A stretch of DNA of 64,000 bases, from assembly GCA_037042915.1 (NCBI GenBank), contig CM073197.1, positions 4,340,001 to 4,404,000 on the forward strand, given 5' to 3'. The position numbers were made by a program, and so were the translations under genes. Numbering within the stretch: position 1 is the first letter of the stretch; each line of letters starts with the position of its first letter. The stretch is from Auricularia sp. M13 (Eukaryota > Basidiomycota > Agaricomycetes > Auriculariales > Auriculariaceae). This document shows, piece after piece, positions 24,257 to 33,100 of the stretch. The notes beneath the pieces were generated by a model that was not told the origin of the DNA, did no database searches, and saw only the letters and a list, made by a program, of their open reading frames with translations.

Positions 24257-24541
24257 ATGCTCTCGCTTTATGGCAGTCGTCCGAGTTTCTCACATATTCT
24301 CATTGTTCAGAAGGCAATCAAGAAAACCATTGAAAGTTTCTTGTTGGAAAATGGGAAAACTCTCAAAGTCGTACTGGAAGATACCCCAGAACCCGCAGAC
24401 GCCCTGAAAGAAGTCATGGCCATCGACCCAAAAAGCTTTGAGGCGCTCTTTGAGGACATGGCCCTGCCTAATTCCGAGACCCTGCCTTCGTCCAAACAGA
24501 AACGGCACTTTGATGACTGGAGGCCGTGTTACGGTGACTGA
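24257..24541 (+). CDS. Short open reading frame beside the satellite, product unknown
   Basis: An ATG at 24257 opens 94 codons ending in TGA. The translation (MLSLYGSRPSFSHILIVQKA, then KKTIESFLLENGKTLKVVLE and FEALFEDMALPNSETL) has balanced, protein-like composition and is less GC-rich than its surroundings. The frame is also open upstream to 24014, but that part is less protein-like. No domain is recognised. The sequence ends only 70 bp before the orphan satellite fragment. It may be the last exon of a gene, a fragment carried by a mobile element or a relic; calling it a functional gene would go too far. Confidence 0.35.
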   Translation: MLSLYGSRPSFSHILIVQKAIKKTIESFLLENGKTLKVVLEDTPEPADALKEVMAIDPKSFEALFEDMALPNSETLPSSKQKRHFDDWRPCYGD

Positions 24542-24610
24542 GGATACTCGCCGAACGGACGCTCTGCGGGTTGGGGAAGAAGGACGAGATGTATCGGCGG
24601 TGGGCAAACC

Positions 24611-25062
24611 TATTAATATGTCGCCCGGATCTCACGGTATGAGATCCAAAAGGTTCCTGCGCCACGGAAACGAGGAAGGGGGGCTTGGCGCCGACTCGCA
24701 AAATTATGTTGGGCCCGGCAGTTCGATTGAGGGTTGGTGCCGGAATTTTGCGAGCCCCACGGCAGTCTGCGTGCAAAGCGCGTTTTGGCCTTGTCCATCA
24801 CTTGCACATCATTTGTCCATCACTTGTCCGCGATTTGTCCATCATTTGTCCGACAAGAGACCGTCAAGAGCTTCCAGGGACTCCAAATGAGAGCAGACAC
24901 CCCGACAGCCATATATCTCCGGAAGGCTGACGATCGTGGCTACGCGATGGTGTCGCTACCTCGGCCGTCCGTTGCCAAAGCAACCCGGAATACCTGCCGA
25001 TGTCACGAAACCCGGACAAGGAGCCGTATCTCCGCGAGGGGTGCAGCTAAACTCGCGGGACG
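24611..25062 (+). repeat. Orphan 452-bp fragment of the 1.56-kb satellite unit
   Basis: This matches the first 452 bp of the unit at 25928 with about six base changes (roughly 99% identity by eye), in the same orientation. It starts at the same base, TATTAATATG preceded by ACC, as the first unit of the array. It stops abruptly after CGCGGGACG, where TTAGG-type sequence begins. One of its changes falls in the boundary hairpin (CTCAC instead of CTCAT). Confidence 0.9.
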
Positions 25063-25132
25063 GTTAGGTTATAGAGGGGGTTCCAGGCATACCAGGCAGG
25101 AAATCTTGCCTGGCCTGCACAGGCTAGGACTT
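25062..25132 (+). repeat. 71-bp junction block, copy 1, starting in TTAGG-type sequence
   Basis: Begins GGTTAGGTTATAGAGGGGG and continues with CCAGGCA and TGCCTGG inverted motifs. It recurs at 25551-25621 with one mismatch. Directly after it, 25135-25160 holds degenerate telomere-like sequence (TAAGGGTTATTAGGGAGGG). Confidence 0.8.
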
Positions 25133-25160
25133 CCTAAGGGTTATTAGGGAGGGTTAGGCA

Positions 25161-25537
25161 CCAGGCAAAGTATGGTTCGGAAGCAATTGCCCACCGCCTG
25201 GACCTGCGCGCGTGCTCGAGCACACGAGCGCATGTGCGATGCAGGCACACAGAGGCTCACGTGTGCGCGAGCACGTGCAGTGTCGTGGCCGCGCATACAC
25301 AATCCTCGCACGCAGTCGCGACTGCAGGCTCCGAGCGCCTAGACTGCTCGCCTGCTCGGAGCCCGCGAACTGTAGTCGGCAGTCTACGTGCGCGCGAGCT
25401 GTCCGTGCGCGCTAGCAGTCGTCGTGCGCACGAGCAGAACACCTCATGCGGCAGGTGCGGGCGCTCGCGCGCGGGAGCAATGCGCGCCGTCACTTCAAGC
25501 TGCAGCCGCGGGTGACTACGCGCGCGGACAGCTCGCG
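25161..25537. other. GC-rich spacer with short palindromes between the two junction blocks
   Basis: No gene is seen. The spacer is rich in CGCG and GTGCGC words and contains a 12-bp perfect palindrome, GTGCTCGAGCAC, at 25212-25223. Frames here are short and Arg/Ser/Cys-rich on both strands, as expected of chance frames in such sequence. Confidence 0.5.
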
Positions 25538-25560
25538 TTAGGTTAGGTTAGGTTAGGTTA
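25538..25560 (+). repeat. Telomere-like (TTAGG)4 run
   Basis: Four perfect TTAGG pentamers at 25538-25557 are followed by TTA. Basidiomycete telomeres are usually TTAGGG, so this is telomere-like rather than canonical. Sequence continues on both sides, so it is interstitial and not a chromosome end. Confidence 0.8.
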
Positions 25561-25621
25561 TAGAGGGGGTTCCAGGCATACCAGGCAGGAAATCTTGCCT
25601 GGCCTGCACAGGCTGGGACTT
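25551..25621 (+). repeat. 71-bp junction block, copy 2
   Basis: Second copy of the 25062-25132 block, 489 bp further on, overlapping the end of the TTAGG run and leading straight into the 28-bp minisatellite. The inverted pair CCAGGCA and TGCCTGG, separated by 8 bases (25581-25602), forms a perfect 7-bp stem. Confidence 0.8.
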
Positions 25622-25760
25622 TCTGCCTGGCCTTCGCAGGCTAGGACTTCCTGCCTGGCCTTCACAGGCTAGGACTTTCTGCCTGGCCTTCACAGGCCAG
25701 GACTTCCTGCCTGGCCTGCACAAGAACTCCTGCCTGGTCTGCACAGGCTTGGATATCCTG
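25593..25760 (+). repeat. 28-bp minisatellite, about six copies, hairpin-forming
   Basis: Consensus TTCTGCCTGGCCTTCACAGG followed by CTAGGACT, 28 bp per unit, with units starting near 25621, 25649, 25677 and 25705 and degenerate units at both ends. Each unit contains an inverted pair of the CCTGGCC/GGCCAGG type around a 6-base loop. The pair is perfect in the fourth unit (near 25683-25702). Confidence 0.8.
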
Positions 25761-25927
25761 CCTGCCATACATACAGCCTCAGATGGCTAAGTTGCACCAG
25801 GTAGTATCATCTCCTGTTCACTTGTCTGCATAGGGTAACAATTCCTGTACCTATCTACCTACCTACCTACCAACCTTGCACTGTCCTGCTGGCCATTGTC
25901 TGAGTCTCCCTATAAAAAAGTCGGACC
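25761..25927. other. Short unique spacer with a CTAC microsatellite before the array
   Basis: Positions 25850-25872 are an imperfect (CTAC)n run. The rest is unique, less GC-rich sequence with no gene seen. It ends GTCGGACC, immediately followed by the first full satellite unit. Confidence 0.6.
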
Positions 25928-25928
25928 T

Positions 25929-25964
25929 ATTAATATGTCGCCCGGATCTCATGGTATGAGATCC
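25929..25964 (+). repeat. Unit boundary: AT palindrome and 9-bp hairpin (first unit)
   Basis: At the joints between units the sequence is GAAGATATTAATATGTCGCC, which contains the perfect palindrome ATATTAATAT. In the first unit it is preceded by ACCT instead. About 15 bases on, GGATCTCAT (25944-25952), loop GGT and ATGAGATCC (25956-25964) form a perfect 9-bp stem. Most units keep it. The unit at 27492 has lost two bases and the orphan has one mismatch. Confidence 0.85.
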
Positions 25965-26107
25965 AAAAGGTTCCTGCGCCACGGAAACGAGGAAGGGGGG
26001 CTTGGCGCTGACTCGCAAAATTATGTTGGGCCCGGCAGTTCGATTGAGGGTTGGTGCCGGAATTTTGCGAGCCCCACGGCACTCTGCGTGCAAAGCGCGT
26101 TTTGGCC

Positions 26108-26173
26108 TTGTCCATCACTTGCCCATCATTTGTCCATCACTTGTCCGCGATTTGTCCATCATTTGTCCGACAA
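26108..26173 (+). repeat. Six head-to-tail 11-bp motifs, TTGTCCATCAT type (first unit)
   Basis: Six consecutive 11-mers: TTGTCCATCAC, TTGCCCATCAT, TTGTCCATCAC, TTGTCCGCGAT, TTGTCCATCAT, TTGTCCGACAA. The 11-bp spacing is close to one helical turn, so all copies face the same side of the DNA. The block recurs in every unit and in the orphan fragment. It resembles iterons or clustered protein-binding sites, but no binding protein is known. Confidence 0.85.
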
Positions 26174-26226
26174 GAGACCGTCAAGAGCTTCCAGGGACTC
26201 CAAACGAGAGCAGACACCCCGACAGC

Positions 26227-26760
26227 CATATATCTCCGGAAGGCTGACGATCGTGGCTACGCGATGGTGTCGCTACCTCGGCCGTCCGTTGCCAAAGCAA
26301 CCCGGAATACCTGCCGATGTCGTGAAACCCGGACAAGGAGCCGTATCTCCGCGAGGGGTGCAGCTAAACTCGCGGGACGACGAGCGCACGCATTCTGGAC
26401 GAGAGCCCAACAAATCCCGACAAATGATGGACAAATGATGGACAAGGCGGCGACAAGGAGCCGTATCTCGACGAGGAGTGCAGCCGAAACCGCGGGACGA
26501 AGACCAAACACGTTCCGGACGTGAGCCCGACCGATTGCCAACAAATGATGGACAAATGATGGACAAGGGACCGACAAGAGCCAATTGCGACCCCAGTTGG
26601 ACCCCGATCGTCGGACACCCATATATCTCCGGGGAGCTCTCGCTAGGGTCTACGCGATGGTACCATTCACGAGGCTGTGCGCCGTCATGGCAACGCGCAA
26701 TTTTCGCCGATGCGACAAAATCCGAAATGGGCGACCGCAGACCCTGCCGAGGTTACCTTC
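26227..26760 (+). repeat. Older diverged duplication inside the unit, 393-bp offset (first unit)
   Basis: CATATATCTCCGG occurs at 26227 and again at 26620. Each is followed at similar spacing by CTACGCGATGGT and then a GCAA-rich segment with a CCGATG word. Between these anchors the copies are strongly diverged. This is an older layer of duplication than the 120-bp one lying between them. Confidence 0.65.
26332..26572 (+). repeat. 120-bp tandem duplication inside the unit (first unit)
   Basis: Copies at 26332-26451 and 26452-26572 both begin GACAAGGAGCCGTATCTC, pass through CGCGGGACGA and end in the 11-bp motif read in the opposite direction. Two full ATGATGGACAA words lie at 26424-26445 and two at 26545-26566. 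They are inverted relative to the six-copy block at 26108-26173, so each unit carries the motif in convergent orientation. The two copies are moderately diverged, so the duplication predates amplification of the array. Confidence 0.85.
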
Positions 26761-27156
26761 CGGAGTCTTCCCGGCGTGCTGGACGACCATCCGATGGGCG
26801 GTGCCAAAATACGAACCCTGCCGATCGAGGTTTGACTGCGCTGTGAAGTGCCGAAGGCAGATCGTGAGACTCGTGGGACCGAGTCAGAGACATCCATACA
26901 TGACCTGAGAGCTGCCGAAGACGCCGATCGGATGCACAGGAAGCCTGGGATCTGCAGGGACCGTGTCCAGACCTGATCGCAGTCTGCTGCAAGATCTGCA
27001 CATGCCAAAGTGTGTCTCGCTTCGTCCCTGGCGCTCGTCGAGGCCTGAAACTTCTCTGCGCACCATGTCGGGACACTGGGGGCTCATTTGCAGGGGAAAC
27101 GGCACAAAATCGCAGAATCCGAAGCCCGCCCGACGCTGTCGGACTGGCCTCGATTT

Positions 27157-27170
27157 GGGGGTTTGGGGGG
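27157..27170 (+). repeat. G-run pair of variable length (first unit)
   Basis: G5-TTT-G6 in the first unit. Other units have G5-TTT-G5 or G6-TTT-G5. A GGG run follows about 10 bases later. It could in principle form a two-tier quadruplex, but the loops are not those of a canonical one. The variation probably reflects slippage or sequencing error. Confidence 0.5.
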
Positions 27171-30100
27171 TGCGCGGCTCGGGAGCCTGTCGGTCTGCCC
27201 ACCGATCGGCCGCGTTTGGCTGGCAGCAGGCAAAAGGACCCTGCCGATAGTCTGAGCATCCTCGACCTTTGGCCAGGAGAAAGGAAGTCCCACTCAACCG
27301 GGGCTGAATACGTTCTTCCGACTTGGTCTCGTCAGCAAGGCCGATTGGAAGAGCGTGCCCCGTCTTTCTCGGCGATCGTGATGCCGCATGTCGGATCTGC
27401 GACGAGAAAAATTCCAGCTCCCGGAACAGTTTCAACCGTGCGAATCGGTGCACCGGTCGTGCCGCTGCGAGTGGGCCGAGGTCCCGGAAGATATTAATAT
27501 GTCGCCCGGATCTCTGGTATGAGATCCAAAAGGTTCCTGCGCCACGGAAACGAGGAAGGGGGCTTGGCGCTGACTCGCAAAATTATGTTGGGCCCGGCAG
27601 TTCGATTGAGGGTTGGTGCCGGAATTTTGCGAGCCCCACGGCACTCTGCGTGCAAAGCGCGTTTTGGCCTTGTCCATCACTTGCCCATCATTTGTCCATC
27701 ACTTGTCCGCGATTTGTCCATCATTTGTCCCACAAGAGACCGTCAAGAGCTTCCAGGGACTCCAAACGAGAGCAGACACCCCGACAGCCATATATCTCCG
27801 GAAGGCTGACGATCGTGGCTACGCGATGGTGTCGCTACCTCGGCCGTCCGTTGCCAAAGCAACCCGGAATACCTGCCGATGTCGTGAAACCCGGACAAGG
27901 AGCCGTATCTCCGCGAGGGGTGCAGCTAAACTCGCGGGACGACGAGCGCACGCATTCTGGACGAGAGCCCAACAAATCCCCGACAAATGATGGACAAATG
28001 ATGGACAAGGCGGCGACAAGGAGCCGTATCTCGACGAGGAGTGCAGCCGAAACCGCGGGACGAAGACCAAACACGTTCCGGACGTGAGCCCGACCGATTG
28101 CCAACAAATGATGGACAAATGATGGACAAGGGACCGACAAGAGCCAATTGCGACCCCAGTTGGACCCCGATCGTCGGACACCCATATATCTCCGGGGAGC
28201 TCTCGCTAGGGTCTACGCGATGGTACCATTCACGAGGCTGTGCGCCGTCATGGCAACGCGCAATTTTCGCCGATGCGACAAAATCCGAAATGGGCGACCG
28301 CAGACCCTGCCGAGGTTACCTTCCGGAGTCTTCCCGGCGTGCTGGACGACCATCCGATGGGCGGTGCCAAAATACGAACCCTGCCGATCGAGGTTTGACT
28401 GCGCTGTGAAGTGCCGAAGGCAGATCGTGAGACTCGTGGGACCGAGTCAGAGACATCCATACATGACCTGAGAGCTGCCGAAGACGCCGATCGGATGCAC
28501 AGGAAGCCTGGGATCTGCAGGGACCGTGTCCAGACCTGATCGCAGTCTGCTGCAAGATCTGCACATGCCAAAGTGTGTCTCGCTTCGTCCCTGGCGCTCG
28601 TCGAGGCCTGAAACTTCTCTGCGCACCATGTCGGGACACTGGGGGCTCATTTGCAGGGGAAACGGCACAAAATCGCAGAATCCGAAGCCCGCCGACGCTG
28701 TCGGACTGGCCTCGATTTGGGGGTTTGGGGGGTGCGCGGCTCGGGAGCCTGTCGGTCTGCCCACCGATCGGCCGCGTTTGGCTGGCAGCAGGCAAAAGGA
28801 CCCTGCCGATAGTCTGAGCATCCTCGACCTTTGGCCAGGAGAAAGGAAGTCCCACTCAACCGGGGCTGAATACGTTCTTCCGACTTGGTCTCGTCAGCAA
28901 GGCCGATTGGAAGAGCGTGCCCCGTCTTTCTCGGCGATCGTGATGCCGCATGTCGGATCTGCGACGAGAAAAATTCCAGCTCCCCGGAACAGTTTCAACC
29001 GTGCGAATCGGTGCACCGGTCGTGCCGCTGCGAGTGGGCCGAGGTCCCGGAAGATATTAATATGTCGCCCGGATCTCATGGTATGAGATCCAAAAGGTTC
29101 CTGCGCCACGGAAACGAGGAAGGGGGGCTTGGCGCTGACTCGCAAAATTATGTTGGGCCCGGCAGTTCGATTGAGGGTTGGTGCCGGAATTTTGCGAGCC
29201 CCACGGCACTCTGCGTGCAAAGCGCGTTTTGGCCTTGTCCATCACTTGCCCATCATTTGTCCATCACTTGTCCGCGATTTGTCCATCATTTGTCCGACAA
29301 GAGACCGTCAAGAGCTTCCAGGGACTCCAAACGAGAGCAGACACCCCGACAGCCATATATCTCCGGAAGGCTGACGATCGTGGCTACGCGATGGTGTCGC
29401 TACCTCGGCCGTCCGTTGCCAAAGCAACCCGGAATACCTGCCGATGTCGTGAAACCCGGACAAGGAGCCGTATCTCGCGAGGGGTGCAGCTAAACTCGCG
29501 GGACGACGAGCGCACGCATTCTGGACGAGAGCCCAACAAATCCCGACAAATGATGGACAAATGATGGACAAGGCGGCGACAAGGAGCCGTATCTCGACGA
29601 GGAGTGCAGCCGAAACCGCGGGACGAAGACCAAACACGTTCCGGACGTGAGCCCGACCGATTGCCAACAAATGATGGACAAATGATGGACAAGGGACCGA
29701 CAAGAGCCAATTGCGACCCCAGTTGGACCCCGATCGTCGGACACCCATATATCTCCGGGGAGCTCTCGCTAGGGTCTACGCGATGGTACCATTCACGAGG
29801 CTGTGCGCCGTCATGGCAACGCGCAATTTTCGCCGATGCGACAAAATCCGAAATGGGCGACCGCAGACCCTGCCGAGGTTACCTTCCGGAGTCTTCCCGG
29901 CGTGCTGGACGACCATCCGATGGGCGGTGCCAAAATACGAACCCTGCCGATCGAGGTTTGACTGCGCTGTGAAGTGCCGAAGGCAGATCGTGAGACTCGT
30001 GGGACCGAGTCAGAGACATCCATACATGACCTGAGAGCTGCCGAAGACGCCGATCGGATGCACAGGAAGCCTGGGATCTGCAGGGACCGTGTCCAGACCT

Positions 30101-33100
30101 GATCGCAGTCTGCTGCAAGATCTGCACATGCCAAAGTGTGTCTCGCTTCGTCCCTGGCGCTCGTCGAGGCCTGAAACTTCTCTGCGCACCATGTCGGGAC
30201 ACTGGGGGCTCATTTGCAGGGGAAACGGCACAAAATCGCAGAATCCGAAGCCCGCCGACGCTGTCGGACTGGCCTCGATTTGGGGGTTTGGGGGGTGCGC
30301 GGCTCGGGAGCCTGTCGGTCTGCCCACCGATCGGCCGCGTTTGGCTGGCAGCAGGCAAAAGGACCCTGCCGATAGTCTGAGCATCCTCGACCTTTGGCCA
30401 GGAGAAAGGAAGTCCCACTCAACCGGGGCTGAATACGTTCTTCCGACTTGGTCTCGTCAGCAAGGCCGATTGGAAGAGCGTGCCCCGTCTTTCTCGGCGA
30501 TCGTGATGCCGCATGTCGGATCTGCGACGAGAAAAATTCCAGCTCCCGGAACAGTTTCAACCGTGCGAATCGGTGCACCGGTCGTGCCGCTGCGAGTGGG
30601 CCGAGGTCCCGGAAGATATTAATATGTCGCCCGGATCTCATGGTATGAGATCCAAAAGGTTCCTGCGCCACGGAAACGAGGAAGGGGGGCTTGGCGCTGA
30701 CTCGCAAAATTATGTTGGGCCCGGCAGTTCGATTGAGGGTTGGTGCCGGAATTTTGCGAGCCCCACGGCACTCTGCGTGCAAAGCGCGTTTTGGCCTTGT
30801 CCATCACTTGCCCATCATTTGTCCATCACTTGTCCGCGATTTGTCCATCATTTGTCCGACAAGAGACCGTCAAGAGCTTCCAGGGACTCCAAACGAGAGC
30901 AGACACCCCGACAGCCATATATCTCCGGAAGGCTGACGATCGTGGCTACGCGATGGTGTCGCTACCTCGGCCGTCCGTTGCCAAAGCAACCCGGAATACC
31001 TGCCGATGTCGTGAAACCCGGACAAGGAGCCGTATCTCCGCGAGGGGTGCAGCTAAACTCGCGGGACGACGAGCGCACGCATTCTGGACGAGAGCCCAAC
31101 AAATCCCGACAAATGATGGACAAATGATGGACAAGGCGGCGACAAGGAGCCGTATCTCGACGAGGAGTGCAGCCGAAACCGCGGGACGAAGACCAAACAC
31201 GTTCCGGACGTGAGCCCGACCGATTGCCAACAAATGATGGACAAATGATGGACAAGGGACCGACAAGAGCCAATTGCGACCCCAGTTGGACCCCGATCGT
31301 CGGACACCCATATATCTCCGGGGAGCTCTCGCTAGGGTCTACGCGATGGTACCATTCACGAGGCTGTGCGCCGTCATGGCAACGCGCAATTTTCGCCGAT
31401 GCGACAAAATCCGAAATGGGCGACCGCAGACCCTGCCGAGGTTACCTTCCGGAGTCTTCCCGGCGTGCTGGACGACCATCCGATGGGCGGTGCCAAAATA
31501 CGAACCCTGCCGATCGAGGTTTGACTGCGCTGTGAAGTGCCGAAGGCAGATCGTGAGACTCGTGGGACCGAGTCAGAGACATCCATACATGACCTGAGAG
31601 CTGCCGAAGACGCCGATCGGATGCACAGGAAGCCTGGGATCTGCAGGGACCGTGTCCAGACCTGATCGCAGTCTGCTGCAAGATCTGCACATGCCAAAGT
31701 GTGTCTCGCTTCGTCCCTGGCGCTCGTCGAGGCCTGAAACTTCTCTGCGCACCATGTCGGGACACTGGGGGCTCATTTGCAGGGGAAACGGCACAAAATC
31801 GCAGAATCCGAAGCCCGCCGACGCTGTCGGACTGGCCTCGATTTGGGGGTTTGGGGGGTGCGCGGCTCGGGAGCCTGTCGGTCTGCCCACCGATCGGCCG
31901 CGTTTGGCTGGCAGCAGGCAAAAGGACCCTGCCGATAGTCTGAGCATCCTCGACCTTTGGCCAGGAGAAAGGAAGTCCCACTCAACCGGGGCTGAATACG
32001 TTCTTCCGACTTGGTCGTCAGCAAGGCCGATTGGAAGAGCGTGCCCCGTCTTTCTCGGCGATCGTGATGCCGCATGTCGGATCTGCGACGAGAAAAATTC
32101 CAGCTCCCCGGAACAGTTTCAACCGTGCGAATCGGTGCACCGGTCGTGCCGCTGCGAGTGGGCCGAGGTCCCGGAAGATATTAATATGTCGCCCGGATCT
32201 CATGGTATGAGATCCAAAAGGTTCCTGCGCCACGGAAACGAGGAAGGGGGGCTTGGCGCTGACTCGCAAAATTATGTTGGGCCCGGCAGTTCGATTGAGG
32301 GTTGGTGCCGGAATTTTGCGAGCCCCACGGCACTCTGCGTGCAAAGCGCGTTTTGGCCTTGTCCATCACTTGCCCATCATTTGTCCATCACTTGTCCGCG
32401 ATTTGTCCATCATTTGTCCGACAAGAGACCGTCAAGAGCTTCCAGGGACTCCAAACGAGAGCAGACACCCCGACAGCCATATATCTCCGGAAGGCTGACG
32501 ATCGTGGCTACGCGATGGTGTCGCTACCTCGGCCGTCCGTTGCCAAAGCAACCCGGAATACCTGCCGATGTCGTGAAACCCGGACAAGGAGCCGTATCTC
32601 CGCGAGGGGTGCAGCTAAACTCGCGGGACGACGAGCGCACGCATTCTGGACGAGAGCCCAACAAATCCCCGACAAATGATGGACAAATGATGGACAAGGC
32701 GGCGACAAGGAGCCGTATCTCGACGAGGAGTGCAGCCGAAACCGCGGGACGAAGACCAAACACGTTCCGGACGTGAGCCCGACCGATTGCCAACAAATGA
32801 TGGACAAATGATGGACAAGGGACCGACAAGAGCCAATTGCGACCCCAGTTGGACCCCGATCGTCGGACACCCATATATCTCCGGGGAGCTCTCGCTAGGG
32901 TCTACGCGATGGTACCATTCACGAGGCTGTGCGCCGTCATGGCAACGCGCAATTTTCGCCGATGCGACAAAATCCGAAATGGGCGACCGCAGACCCTGCC
33001 GAGGTTACCTTCCGGAGTCTTCCCGGCGTGCTGGACGACCATCCGATGGGCGGTGCCAAAATACGAACCCTGCCGATCGAGGTTTGACTGCGCTGTGAAG

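Noticed and set aside
25538-25560. True chromosome end
   Set aside because: Only four TTAGG pentamers occur and unrelated sequence continues on both sides, so this is interstitial.
31652-32776. Long open frame of about 374 codons within the satellite, and similar frames in other units
   Set aside because: The frame differs in length and join from unit to unit because small indels shift it, and it overlaps equally long frames on the other strand. A real gene family would keep one frame.
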